From assembly GCA_963837635.1 (NCBI GenBank), contig CAWINY010000005.1:1-64000 (forward strand): a stretch of 64,000 nt of DNA, given 5' to 3'. Made by a program: the position numbers and the translations under genes. Of the stretch, positions 17,243-25,211 are shown piece after piece. Under the pieces are notes generated by a model that had not been told where the DNA came from, ran no database searches, and saw only the letters and a program-made list of their open reading frames with translations. Origin of the DNA: CAWINY01 sp963837635 (lineage in GTDB: Bacteria; Acidobacteriota; Terriglobia; Terriglobales; Acidobacteriaceae). The first letter of the stretch is position 1. The number at the start of each line of letters is the position of its first letter.

Positions 17243-17285
17243 CTTACCGCAGAGGACTCGGAGGGATCGCAGAGGGCAGAGAGAA
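17243..17285. repeat. ACCGCAGAGG-family repeat
   Basis: CTTACCGCAGAGGACTCGGAGG continues into GATCGCAGAGGGCAGAGAG. Same family as 14633, 38401 and 39127. It lies 9 bases after the CoA-disulfide reductase stop. Confidence 0.6.
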
Positions 17286-17426
17286 AAAATAACTTTTGAC
17301 AGGCGAATTACCCCAGCAATCGAGGGTGCCCGTCTCCTTTAACGGCGTGTTAACAGAGCCGGAATATACTGCATGTCCAGCGATAGCTGTCGGCGCCATC
17401 CTCTGTGAGCCGCATAGGAGTTCCAC

Positions 17427-17861
17427 ATGAAGCCCCAAGTCCTGTTTCTCTGCACCGGGAATTCAGCCCGAAGCCAGATGGCCGAAGGTTATCTGCGGTC
17501 TGTGGCGTCGGACCGCTTCACCGCGATGAGTGCTGGTATTGAACCGAAGGGGTTGAATCCGCTGGCCGTTGAGGCCATGGCCGAAATCGGCATCGACATC
17601 TCTCGGCAGACCTCGAAGGACGTGGTCAGCCTCCTTGGGCAAACAATTCCTTACATCGTTACGGTCTGCGACAACGCCAAGGAAAGATGTCCGATTTTCC
17701 CCGGCACTTGGAAGTTTTTGCACTGGAGTTTTGAAGACCCTGCTGCCGCGCAAGGGACACAGGAAGAGCGGATGAGCATCTTCCGGCGAGTGCGCGAGCA
17801 AATCATCGAGCATATCGACCGGGAGTTTGTGAACAAGGACACCTTCGTGAAACCTGCTTGA
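17427..17861 (+). CDS. arsC: Arsenate reductase, LMW tyrosine phosphatase type
   Basis: A 144-residue LMW-PTP-fold enzyme. The P-loop CTGNSARSQ puts the nucleophile at Cys9. The extra redox pair typical of thioredoxin-coupled arsenate reductases is present at Cys81 and Cys88 (VTVCDNAKERCP). Together these three Cys favour arsenate reductase over a plain phosphatase. No arsR, arsB or acr3 gene is adjacent, so the gene stands alone. The ATG at 17427 follows TAGGAGTTCCAC, a fair ribosome site. Confidence 0.88.
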   Translation: MKPQVLFLCTGNSARSQMAEGYLRSVASDRFTAMSAGIEPKGLNPLAVEAMAEIGIDISRQTSKDVVSLLGQTIPYIVTVCDNAKERCPIFPGTWKFLHWSFEDPAAAQGTQEERMSIFRRVREQIIEHIDREFVNKDTFVKPA

Positions 17862-17879
17862 GAAAAGTCCCGATAGGGC

Positions 17880-17926
17880 ACGGTGCCCACTGACCACTGG
17901 CCACTGGCCACTGACCACTGGTTCGC
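17880..17926. repeat. CCACTGACCACTGG short-period tract
   Basis: Repeated CCACTGACCACTGG and CCACTGGCCACTGG units fill the gap between the arsC-like gene and the convergent kinase gene. A similar tract lies upstream of glgB (58395-58480). Confidence 0.6.
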
Positions 17927-19372
17927 TCACACCGGCAAAGTGAACGAAAAAACCGAGCCCCGTCCGACCTGGCTGGTCACAGCGAGCGTTCCGCCGTGCA
18001 GCTCGACAATTGCCTTGGCAATGGCTAAGCCCATCCCGGTCCCCTGGATAAGCACCCGCTGGTCGCGCCCGCGATAGAACTTCTCGAAGATCATCGTCTG
18101 TTCGACGTCGTCTATACCAGGGCCGTGATCGGCGACACTGGTGACCACGGTCGAATCGCGCAGCTCTGCTGTGATGTGGATCGGGGCCTCCGGGGGCGAG
18201 TACTTGCCGGCATTTTCCAGCAATTGGCAGAGCACCTCTTGGATGCGGTCGAGGTCCATGCGAACCATGGGTATCTTTTCCGCTACCATGACCTCGACGG
18301 GATGTGGCTGCAGGTGCTGCCGCGAGTTCTGAAGGGCGCCATCGATGGCCTCGCGGATGTGGTGCGGCGCGAGCGTAAGTTCGACACTGCCGGCATCCAG
18401 CCTGGCGACCTCGGTCGCCTCTCCGATCAGATGATTCAGCCGGTCACTCTCTTCGTTGATGACCGTCAGCAGTTCCTTCTGTTGCTCGGGATTGAGCGTG
18501 ACTCCGGCGCCGTTCAGCAGGGTTTCCGCCGATGCTTTGATGGCAGTCAGCGGGGTGCGAAACTCATGGGTGACGGCATCCAGCAGGGCGTTGCGCAGGC
18601 GATCGCTCTCCCGGCCCGCTTCGGCTTTGGTCAGTTTCTCCACCGTGTTAGCGCGCTCGATGGCAATGGCCGCCAGGCTGCCGATCGCCTCCAGGGTTTC
18701 ACGCGAGAGCTCGCCACCCGTCAGACCAATGCTTCCCACGGAGCGGACTCCGATCCGCAACGGCATGAAGGAGATGCCGGAATCCCGCTGCAACACGGGC
18801 TCGCCACGACTGCTCACCGCCTTCATCTGTTCCGGCGTGAAGAACGAGCGGCTGGCCACGTCGGAGTAGTACATCTGGTCCTTGGCATCCAGGAACATGG
18901 CCGCCCCAACGCCGCCGAAGGTTTCGAGGAGATGGCGTGGGATGCTGTTCAACAGTTCGAGCACGTGGTCGGTCACCAGCAAACGCTGGCTGAACTCGTA
19001 GAGCCGCTCCACCTCCCGCCGCCGCTGACGGGAGTGGGACGCCTCGCGCCGCGCGCGCGCCGCCAATTGGCTGGCCACCACCGCCGTCACCAGAAAGGTG
19101 AAAAGAGCGATCCAGTTCTGGGGATCGGCTATGGTCCATTTGAAGATGGGCGGCAGAAAAAAGAAGTTGTAGGCGAGCGTCGCCAATAGCGCCATGATGG
19201 TGGCGGAAACCAAGCCCCACACGGTCGAGACAACGAGGATCGCCAGCAGGAAGGTGAAACCAACCGTCGCCTGATTCGCATGCAGAAACTTGAAATAGAC
19301 TAGGGTAATCACGCACACTGCTGCCGCGGTGCCGGCGGAGCGTATGATTTGCCTGGGTACGGGATGATTCAC
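17927..19372 (-). CDS. kdpD: KdpD C-terminal half: DUF4118 membrane sensor histidine kinase
   Basis: A membrane histidine kinase matching only the C-terminal half of KdpD. Closely spaced TM helices (DUF4118, LVYFKFLHANQATVGFTFLL ... NFFFLPPIFKWTIADPQNW) are followed by a GAF-like region, then HisKA with phospho-acceptor His in AVTHEFRTPLTAI. HATPase_c has N-box ENAGKYS, DHGPGID and GTGMGLAIAKAIVELHGG. The GTG at 19372 is proposed because longer versions would overlap the divergent kdpD-N gene; it gives 481 residues. It lacks the N-terminal KdpD and USP domains, which are encoded separately 55 bases away on the other strand. Confidence 0.88.
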   Translation of the reverse strand: MNHPVPRQIIRSAGTAAAVCVITLVYFKFLHANQATVGFTFLLAILVVSTVWGLVSATIMALLATLAYNFFFLPPIFKWTIADPQNWIALFTFLVTAVVASQLAARARREASHSRQRRREVERLYEFSQRLLVTDHVLELLNSIPRHLLETFGGVGAAMFLDAKDQMYYSDVASRSFFTPEQMKAVSSRGEPVLQRDSGISFMPLRIGVRSVGSIGLTGGELSRETLEAIGSLAAIAIERANTVEKLTKAEAGRESDRLRNALLDAVTHEFRTPLTAIKASAETLLNGAGVTLNPEQQKELLTVINEESDRLNHLIGEATEVARLDAGSVELTLAPHHIREAIDGALQNSRQHLQPHPVEVMVAEKIPMVRMDLDRIQEVLCQLLENAGKYSPPEAPIHITAELRDSTVVTSVADHGPGIDDVEQTMIFEKFYRGRDQRVLIQGTGMGLAIAKAIVELHGGTLAVTSQVGRGSVFSFTLPV

Positions 19373-19427
19373 GCGCCCGATTGTAGTCCAATCCGCGGCT
19401 TTCTCGTGAGGAGCTCGAAGAGATCCG

Positions 19428-20549
19428 ATGGCGAAGACGCCCGAACAATGGCTGGAAGAAACCGCGCCCGAGAAGAAAGCCGGGATTTTCAAGCTCTTCC
19501 TCGGTTATGCCCCTGGGGTTGGCAAGACCTACAACATGCTCAGTGAGGGCATTCGGCGAAATAGCCGGGGCGAAGAGGTAGTCCTTGGTTTGGTCGAGAC
19601 GCATGGGCGCAGGGGAATCGCCGAGCTGGCGTCCCAGTTGGAAGCCGTGCCCCGGCGCCAGATGAAGTACAAAGGCGCCAACTTCGAAGAGATGGACGTG
19701 GACGCCATCCTGGCGCGCAAGCCGCAAGTCGTGCTGGTGGACGAGCTGGCGCATACCAACATCGAAGGCAGCAAGCACCCCAAGCGCTACGAAGATGTCA
19801 TGGAGCTGCTCGATGCCAAGATCGATGTGATCTCGACCATGAACGTGCAACACGTCGAGAGCGTCACCCCGCTGGTTTACAACATTACCGGGGTCCGGGT
19901 GCGCGAAACCGTTCCCGACTGGGTGATGCAGCGGGTGAACGAGATTGTGCTGACCGACTTGACCCCGGAGGCACTGCAAACGCGCATGCGGCGCGGCGAC
20001 ATCTACCCGGTGGATCGCGCCGAAAAAGCCTTGGGCCATTTTTTCCGGCCGGCGAACCTGATGGCCCTGCGCGAGTTGGCGCTGCAACAGGTCACCAGGG
20101 CGGTCGATCGCAGCCTGGAATCGGCGCTGGAAACGGAACACTTCGCCCATCCGGTGGCCATTCATGAGCGCTTCGGCGTCTGCATCAGTTCCAATCCGGC
20201 GGCCCAATACCTGATTGCCCGCGCCGCCCGAATGGCGCAACGCACCGATGCCGAGTTGTACGTGATCTATGTGGATATCGGGGTGGACGAGACTCCCGAG
20301 CGGCAGCGCTCGCTGGCCCAGAATGTCCGCTTTGCCGAGGATCTGGGCGCGCACGTGGTCCGCACCCAGGGCAAAGCTGTGGCCGCGGCGGTGGCGCAGG
20401 TGGTGCGGGAGAAGCACATCACCCAGGTGGTCTTCGGGCGCTCCGCGCAGACCGGGTGGAAAAGGTATCTTTATCTTTCCGCGATCCACCGCTTCCTGCG
20501 GGACGCGCCGCCGGTGGACGTCCACATCGTGACCCAAGAGGTAAAGTAG
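19428..20549 (+). CDS. KdpD N-terminal half: sensor domain plus universal-stress domain
   Basis: A 373-residue soluble protein equal to the cytoplasmic N-terminal part of KdpD. The KdpD domain (about 18-225) holds Walker A GYAPGVGKT, Walker B-like VVLVDELAHTN and NVQHVESV. A USP-like domain follows (about 245-370, HERFGVCISSNPAAQYLI ... TQVVFGRSAQTGW). There is no membrane segment and no kinase. It starts 55 bases from the divergent kinase half and ends 6 bases before kdpE. In E. coli these domains sense K+ and bind c-di-AMP or phosphotransfer proteins in relatives; here they must act in trans on the separate kinase. Confidence 0.9.
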   Translation: MAKTPEQWLEETAPEKKAGIFKLFLGYAPGVGKTYNMLSEGIRRNSRGEEVVLGLVETHGRRGIAELASQLEAVPRRQMKYKGANFEEMDVDAILARKPQVVLVDELAHTNIEGSKHPKRYEDVMELLDAKIDVISTMNVQHVESVTPLVYNITGVRVRETVPDWVMQRVNEIVLTDLTPEALQTRMRRGDIYPVDRAEKALGHFFRPANLMALRELALQQVTRAVDRSLESALETEHFAHPVAIHERFGVCISSNPAAQYLIARAARMAQRTDAELYVIYVDIGVDETPERQRSLAQNVRFAEDLGAHVVRTQGKAVAAAVAQVVREKHITQVVFGRSAQTGWKRYLYLSAIHRFLRDAPPVDVHIVTQEVK

Positions 20550-20555
20550 AGCACC

Positions 20556-21260
20556 ATGCCGGCCAGCACGGACAAACGCAATATCCTGATCGTCGATGAC
20601 GAGCCGCAGATTACTCGCGTGCTGAAGACGACCCTGTCCGGCCACGGCTTCGCGGTGCGCACGGCAAGGGATGGCGAAGAGGCACTGCATACCTATCGCG
20701 AGTGGACGCCGGACCTTGTTATTACCGACCTGCACATGCCCGGTATGGATGGCTTGGCGCTCTGCCGCGAGATTCGCAAGAAGTCGGCCGTGCCCATCAT
20801 TGTTCTGTCGGTCAAAGGCGAGGAGCAGATCAAGGTGGAAGCGCTCGATGCGGGCGCCGACGATTACGTTACCAAACCCTTCAGCGTGAACGAGTTGCTG
20901 GCCCGGGTGCGGGCCGCGCTGCGGCGCTCGGCGGCGCCGGCGGAACCGGAATCGGACACTATCGCCATCGGGGATTTCCGGATCGACCTGCAGGCTCACA
21001 GCGTGCACCTGAACGATCAGGAAGTGCGCCTCACGCCCAAGGAGTTCGAGCTGCTGGTCTGCCTGGCGCGGCGCCCAGGACGTGTGATTACCCATCGTGC
21101 GTTGCTGGCCTCGGTCTGGGGAGAAAACAGCGTATGCCAGCCGGAGTATCTGCGGGTGTTCGTCGGCCACCTCCGGAAGAAGCTGGAGCCCGAGCAGAGT
21201 TCCAAACGCTATATCCTCACCGAACCCTGGGTCGGCTACCGCTTCGAGCCGGGCGAGTAG
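20556..21260 (+). CDS. kdpE: KdpE-type OmpR-family response regulator
   Basis: A 234-residue regulator. The receiver has the acidic pair ILIVDDEPQ, phospho-acceptor Asp in LVITDLHMPGMDG and the conserved Lys in VTKPFSVNELLARV. The C-terminal winged helix includes RLTPKEFELLVCLAR and ends GYRFEPGE. The sequence is KdpE-like throughout (ITRVLKTTLSGHGFAVRTA). It is co-transcribed with the N-terminal KdpD gene. The K+-ATPase genes kdpFABC that normally accompany it are absent; a porin and a permease follow. Confidence 0.9.
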   Translation: MPASTDKRNILIVDDEPQITRVLKTTLSGHGFAVRTARDGEEALHTYREWTPDLVITDLHMPGMDGLALCREIRKKSAVPIIVLSVKGEEQIKVEALDAGADDYVTKPFSVNELLARVRAALRRSAAPAEPESDTIAIGDFRIDLQAHSVHLNDQEVRLTPKEFELLVCLARRPGRVITHRALLASVWGENSVCQPEYLRVFVGHLRKKLEPEQSSKRYILTEPWVGYRFEPGE

Positions 21261-21270
21261 GGCGCCGGAA

Positions 21271-21339
21271 ACACCTGCCACAGAGCCACAGAGGCACCGA
21301 GAAGAAAAACAAATCCTCTGTGTCTCTGTGGCAGGTTTC
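21271..21339. repeat. Inverted repeat CACCTGCCACAGAG ... CTCTGTGGCAGGT after kdpE
   Basis: AACACCTGCCACAGAGCCAC pairs imperfectly with CTCTGTGTCTCTGTGGCAGG about 40 bases on, just 10 bases past the kdpE stop. It is the same family as the perfect 33-bp inverted repeat at 25051-25160. It may stop or stabilize the kdp transcript. Confidence 0.6.
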
Positions 21340-21393
21340 ACCTTTTCCTGCCTAGCACTTCTGCAGCTCCCAAGAGGTCGAATTTTCAATCTA

Positions 21394-21412
21394 TATATCG
21401 TTAAACGATATA
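21394..21412. promoter_or_regulatory. Perfect 19-bp palindrome, candidate KdpE operator
   Basis: TATATCGTT, one A, then AACGATATA: nine-base arms with no mismatch, in an otherwise AT-rich spot between kdpE and the porin gene. A GATAAT box lies at 21431-21436, so the palindrome would cover the -35 region, a normal place for an OmpR-type activator. Assignment to KdpE is inference from position. Confidence 0.5.
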
Positions 21413-21571
21413 AAAGCTCTTTATCCCCCTGATAATCGCAATTTCTGAGAGGAAAGGCGATGCTTCCCATGGAAACTCTGCGTTGGACTGAGCTCTACTA
21501 GAAACGTACTCTGCTTGGAAAGCCGGACTGATAATAGTGTCGGCCTATATGGTCGGGAGGAACCAAGATTG

Positions 21572-22939
21572 ATGACCAGAAAACTCATTGCCGTGGTTGC
21601 GTTAATAACTCTATTGTGTCCGCTGGCTCTGTTCGCGCAGACGGCGGATGTCGATCAGCGCATTCAGGCGCTGCAAACCGAGATTGAGAAGCTGAATGCC
21701 GAAGTCGCCGCCCTGAAGGCGCCGGCTGCGGCCCCGGCCGCTGCGGCGGCTGCACCAGGCGCGCCCGCGGCGCCCGCCAAGCCCGATCCGCTGGCCGGCA
21801 TTTCCAGCGTGCTGAGTGGCGCTACCGTCACCGGGCTGGTAGATGGCTACTATGGCTATAACATTAACCACCCGGACTTTAGCCAACCTTTGGGCCGCAG
21901 TACCGCATTGCGTCTGTTCGATGCGCGCAGCAATCAGTTCGCCCTGAACCTGATCGAGATGGGCGTGGTCAAGGCGCCGGACGCCGACAATCGCCTGGGC
22001 TACAAAGTCATCTTCGGTTTCGGCGATGCCATGAACGTGGTCAACACCGTCAGCGGCGGCGACCCGACATTCTTACAGCACGTCAAGGAAGCATATTTTT
22101 CCTATCTGGCCCCCGTGGGCAAGGGCCTGCAGATCAATGTGGGCAAGTTCGTAACCCCGAATGGCGCCGAGGTCATTGAGACCAATGGCAACTGGAACTA
22201 TTCGCGCAGCCTGCTGTTTAACTATGCCATTCCCTTCTACCACTATGGCCTGAGTGCCGCGTACACGTTCAATCCGAAAGTTTCAGTGACCGGTTATGTG
22301 GTCAACGGCTGGAATGACGTTATTCACGACTCCTCTACTGGCTACAACAATAGCGGAAAGACGGGCGGTGTGACCTTCGTCTATACCGCTACGAAGAAGC
22401 TGGCGGTCACGGAGAACTGGATGGGCGGCCCGGGCGCGGTGCAAGCTGACGGCAGTCACTGGCGCAACCTGTTCGACACTGTGATCACCTATAACCCCAC
22501 CGCCAAGCTGTCCCTGATGGCCAATGGCGATTACGGCCGGGTGGAAGGCACGCTGGCGCAAGACTTGGCGGGTGTGCCCAACAAGTCGGTCGAATGGTGG
22601 GGCGGAGCGGGATACATCAAGTACCAGTTCAACCCGAAATGGGCGGTAGCCACGCGCTATGAGTACTACAACGATCCGGACGGCTACACGATTGGCGCCC
22701 TAGCGTTCAATAACAGCCTCCCCAATGGCGTCGGGTTGATTGGCGCGCCGGGACCGCAGCACGTGCAGGAAGTCACGGCGACTCTGGAGCGGCGCATTGC
22801 GACCCACCTGATCACGCGGCTGGAATACCGTCACGATCAATCGAACCGGGAATTCTTCCCCACGGGGGCTAGCCGGTTCGAAAAGGGTCAAAACACGATA
22901 GCGGCCGGGGTGGTCTTCGTCCTGGAACCGCAGAACTAA
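21572..22939 (+). CDS. Outer-membrane porin (BBP2/OmpL-like)
   Basis: A 455-residue exported protein. I chose the ATG at 21572 because GGGAGG lies 11 bases upstream and a signal peptide follows (MTRKLIAVVALITLLCPLALFAQ). Mature N-terminus: a coiled-coil stretch (DVDQRIQALQTEIEKLNAEV), then an Ala/Pro linker, probably spanning periplasm or cell wall. The rest alternates aromatic and polar residues as in beta-barrels (GLVDGYYGYNIN, VGKFVTPNGAEVIET, RLEYRHDQSNREFF), the pattern of the putative beta-barrel porin-2 family. It lies between kdpE and an APC permease and probably supplies the permease substrate across the outer membrane. Confidence 0.82.
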   Translation: MTRKLIAVVALITLLCPLALFAQTADVDQRIQALQTEIEKLNAEVAALKAPAAAPAAAAAAPGAPAAPAKPDPLAGISSVLSGATVTGLVDGYYGYNINHPDFSQPLGRSTALRLFDARSNQFALNLIEMGVVKAPDADNRLGYKVIFGFGDAMNVVNTVSGGDPTFLQHVKEAYFSYLAPVGKGLQINVGKFVTPNGAEVIETNGNWNYSRSLLFNYAIPFYHYGLSAAYTFNPKVSVTGYVVNGWNDVIHDSSTGYNNSGKTGGVTFVYTATKKLAVTENWMGGPGAVQADGSHWRNLFDTVITYNPTAKLSLMANGDYGRVEGTLAQDLAGVPNKSVEWWGGAGYIKYQFNPKWAVATRYEYYNDPDGYTIGALAFNNSLPNGVGLIGAPGPQHVQEVTATLERRIATHLITRLEYRHDQSNREFFPTGASRFEKGQNTIAAGVVFVLEPQN

Positions 22940-22969
22940 ATAGAGAGCACGTAGAACACATCGCGGGGC

Positions 22970-23028
22970 CGGGGATGCTGAATTGCCCCAACAAGCGCTT
23001 CCCGCTTGTTGGGGACCCCACATCCCCG
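22970..23028. other. Nested stem-loop between porin and permease
   Basis: The inner stem is perfect: CCCCAACAAGCG (22986-22997) pairs with CGCTTGTTGGGG (23003-23014) around CTTCC. An outer stem CGGGGATG (22970-22977) pairs with CATCCCCG (23021-23028). No T-run follows, so it looks more like an mRNA processing or stability element than a terminator. Confidence 0.6.
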
Positions 23029-23139
23029 ACTCCGGACTATCAGGACTACAGCTTGGGTACAGGTTTAGGGACCCGAGTTCCCACGCTGTAGGCCACCATA
23101 CCTCAAAACTTCGTTAAAAGTGAAGAAGGAGCTTATCCC

Positions 23140-24948
23140 GTGGCCGAGAACAATGCGGTTGAAATGAAACCGACCCTGGGACTGACCGGGCTGACGATGA
23201 ACGCCATGGCGCTCATCGCCCCTGGGGCTTTCCTATGGCTGACCTTTTACATCCAGGCGACAACTGGCGCCACTTCCCCGGCCATGTGGCTGGGCATCTT
23301 CCTGGCGTTGTTGCTCTGCCTGGCAACGGCGGTAAGTTACGCGGAACTGGCCAAGTTGTATCCCGGGCCGGGAAGCTCCTATTACTTCGCCGAGCAATCT
23401 TTTCTGAACCACGATAAGGCGTGGCGCTATGCCCGGCTGGCCAAGTTCATCATTGGCTGGGGCTCGCACCTTTACTACTGGATCTATCCGGGCGTGATGG
23501 TGGCGGTCATGGGCATCCTGTGCGGCTACCTGGCCGGGACGCTGTGGCCCAACTTCATGAGCGCCTCGAATCCGGGCACGATGTTCATGATGGCGGTGTG
23601 CGTGGTGTTCTCCTTCGCGGTGGCCTACATCGCCTATCGCGGTGTGAGCGGGTCCACGGGCGTGGCCATCGGCATCAACGTCATTCAGATTACGGCGTTG
23701 ATCGTGTTCTCCGTCATCGCCTTGGGCTACCGCATGAACCATCCGCCGGGCAGCGTGGCCTTCCAGTTCGACTCGACCACCAGCGCGGCGTACACCTACG
23801 AGTTTGCTACCCAGACGACCAAGGGGCCCGATGGCAAGGATACCGACACCATCGTGCGCGACAGCAATCAAGTGCCGCAGCCGAAGTTGGACGCGGCCGG
23901 CAAGCCGGTGCCGTTCAAGATCAGCTATCCGACGGCGGACGACAGCGGCAAGTTCCTCTCCCACGAGAACGCGCACTCGGTGATCGGCGCGCACAACTGG
24001 GGCTGGGTATTCGTGCAGGCCACGGTGGCCATCCTGATCCTGGTGGGCTTTGAGTCCTGCACCTCACTGGGCGGGGAAGCCAAGAATGCGAAGCGCGACA
24101 TCCCCATCGCGGTGATTACATCGTTGCTTGTGCAGGGCGCCTTCTGTTACCTGATCGAGTACTTTGCGGCTAACTACTTCCTCAATAGCGGTTACACCAT
24201 GCAGAGCGCGGCGGGATCGGCCGCCCCGATCGGCGACATGATGATCGTGGTGGGCGACGCGCTGTTCGGCATCGGCCGCGGCCGCATCTTCATGCTGGTG
24301 GAAGCCTTTACCGTGTTCCTGGCGATCATCGGCACCACGCTGTCGTGCATGAACACCGGCGCGCGCGTTACCTACGCCATGGGCAAGGATGCGGAAGTGC
24401 CTGAGCACTTCGGCCTGTTGCACGGCAAGAACCTGACGCCGCACAAGGCGATCTGGACGCTGGCGGTGATCTCGGCCGTCATCGGCTGCATCGGCGTATG
24501 CCTGGCCTTCGGCGATGCCGGCGCTCCGGCCGACGCTGCCATCCAGGCGCTACCGCACGGCTTCTGGTCCAGCGTCGGCTACACCACGCACGACAAAATG
24601 GCGGCCCTGCCGAATTCATTGCTGACGGTTACGCTGGCCTCGAACTTCGGCACCTTCCTGCTTTACATGTTGAGCTGCTTTGTCTGCATGGTGGCCTATC
24701 ACAAGCACCCGAACTTCAGCGTCTTGAAGCACGTGCTGATCCCGCTGTTCGGCTTGGTGGCCAACTTGGCCTGCATGGCGTTCTATCTGATCGGTCCGTT
24801 CATGGGCTATGGCACCAAGATGGAGCCACTGCTGGCGCTGGGCATCGCGGCAGTGTGGGCCATCTATGGCGGGATTTACTTCATCCGCTCCAGCAAGAGT
24901 AGCGGGCGGACCACGCTGGTCTCGGCGCGGCCAACCGCGATCCTGTAA
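23140..24948 (+). CDS. APC-superfamily permease
   Basis: A 602-residue polytopic inner-membrane transporter with about 12 helices. The GTG start at 23140 follows AAGGAG by 8 bases. APC hallmarks: GLTGLTMNAMALIAPGAFLW in TM1, YAELAKLYPGPGSSYYFAEQ, GFESCTSLGGEAKNAKRDIP and LSCMNTGARVTYAMGKDAEVP. A soluble insert of about 80 residues (around 210-285) separates two helices and is uncommon. The substrate cannot be read from sequence; most relatives carry amino acids, though some APC proteins (KUP, KimA) carry K+. Its place behind split kdpDE and a porin suggests regulation by K+ or turgor signals. Confidence 0.8.
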   Translation: MAENNAVEMKPTLGLTGLTMNAMALIAPGAFLWLTFYIQATTGATSPAMWLGIFLALLLCLATAVSYAELAKLYPGPGSSYYFAEQSFLNHDKAWRYARLAKFIIGWGSHLYYWIYPGVMVAVMGILCGYLAGTLWPNFMSASNPGTMFMMAVCVVFSFAVAYIAYRGVSGSTGVAIGINVIQITALIVFSVIALGYRMNHPPGSVAFQFDSTTSAAYTYEFATQTTKGPDGKDTDTIVRDSNQVPQPKLDAAGKPVPFKISYPTADDSGKFLSHENAHSVIGAHNWGWVFVQATVAILILVGFESCTSLGGEAKNAKRDIPIAVITSLLVQGAFCYLIEYFAANYFLNSGYTMQSAAGSAAPIGDMMIVVGDALFGIGRGRIFMLVEAFTVFLAIIGTTLSCMNTGARVTYAMGKDAEVPEHFGLLHGKNLTPHKAIWTLAVISAVIGCIGVCLAFGDAGAPADAAIQALPHGFWSSVGYTTHDKMAALPNSLLTVTLASNFGTFLLYMLSCFVCMVAYHKHPNFSVLKHVLIPLFGLVANLACMAFYLIGPFMGYGTKMEPLLALGIAAVWAIYGGIYFIRSSKSSGRTTLVSARPTAIL

Positions 24949-25050
24949 CGGCACGGCAACCGGGACGGGTGCATGCCTGTCCCGGACTTTTTCAACTGTA
25001 ATGAGGTGCGCGCCCCTCGGCGGCTATTGAGATGTAATCTCCAAAAAATG

Positions 25051-25160
25051 AACACCTGCCACAGAGGCACCGAGACACAGAGAAAGAAATTGAATTGTCA
25101 TCCTGAGCGAAGCGAAGGACCTGTTCTTCTCTGTGTCTCGGTGCCTCTGTGGCAGGTGTT
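25051..25160. repeat. Perfect 33-bp inverted repeat with a second repeat nested inside
   Basis: The left arm (25051-25083) and right arm (25128-25160) are exact inverse copies, built on CACCTGCCACAGAGGCACC and GAGACACAGAGA. The 44-base centre carries one copy of GTCATCCTGAGCGAAGCGAAGG. It seems one element inserted into another. A shorter relative lies at 21271-21339. Confidence 0.85.
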
Positions 25161-25211
25161 TCTTAGGGGAGATTGACGCGTGGATGGGAAGCTAACTTTT
25201 CGGAGCTGATC

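Noticed and set aside
17927..21260. A kdpFABC K+-ATPase operon near kdpDE
   Set aside because: No gene in the window encodes KdpA, KdpB or KdpC; the only P-type ATPase here is the copper type at 50856.
18699..21470. 923-codon open frame on the minus strand across kdpE and kdpD-N
   Set aside because: It is antisense to genes with clear domains and has no recognizable protein pattern of its own; long antisense frames are common in GC-rich DNA.
25051..25160. Could the many spacer repeats be a CRISPR array?
   Set aside because: Copies are palindromic, unevenly spaced and dispersed, with no regular spacers and no cas genes.
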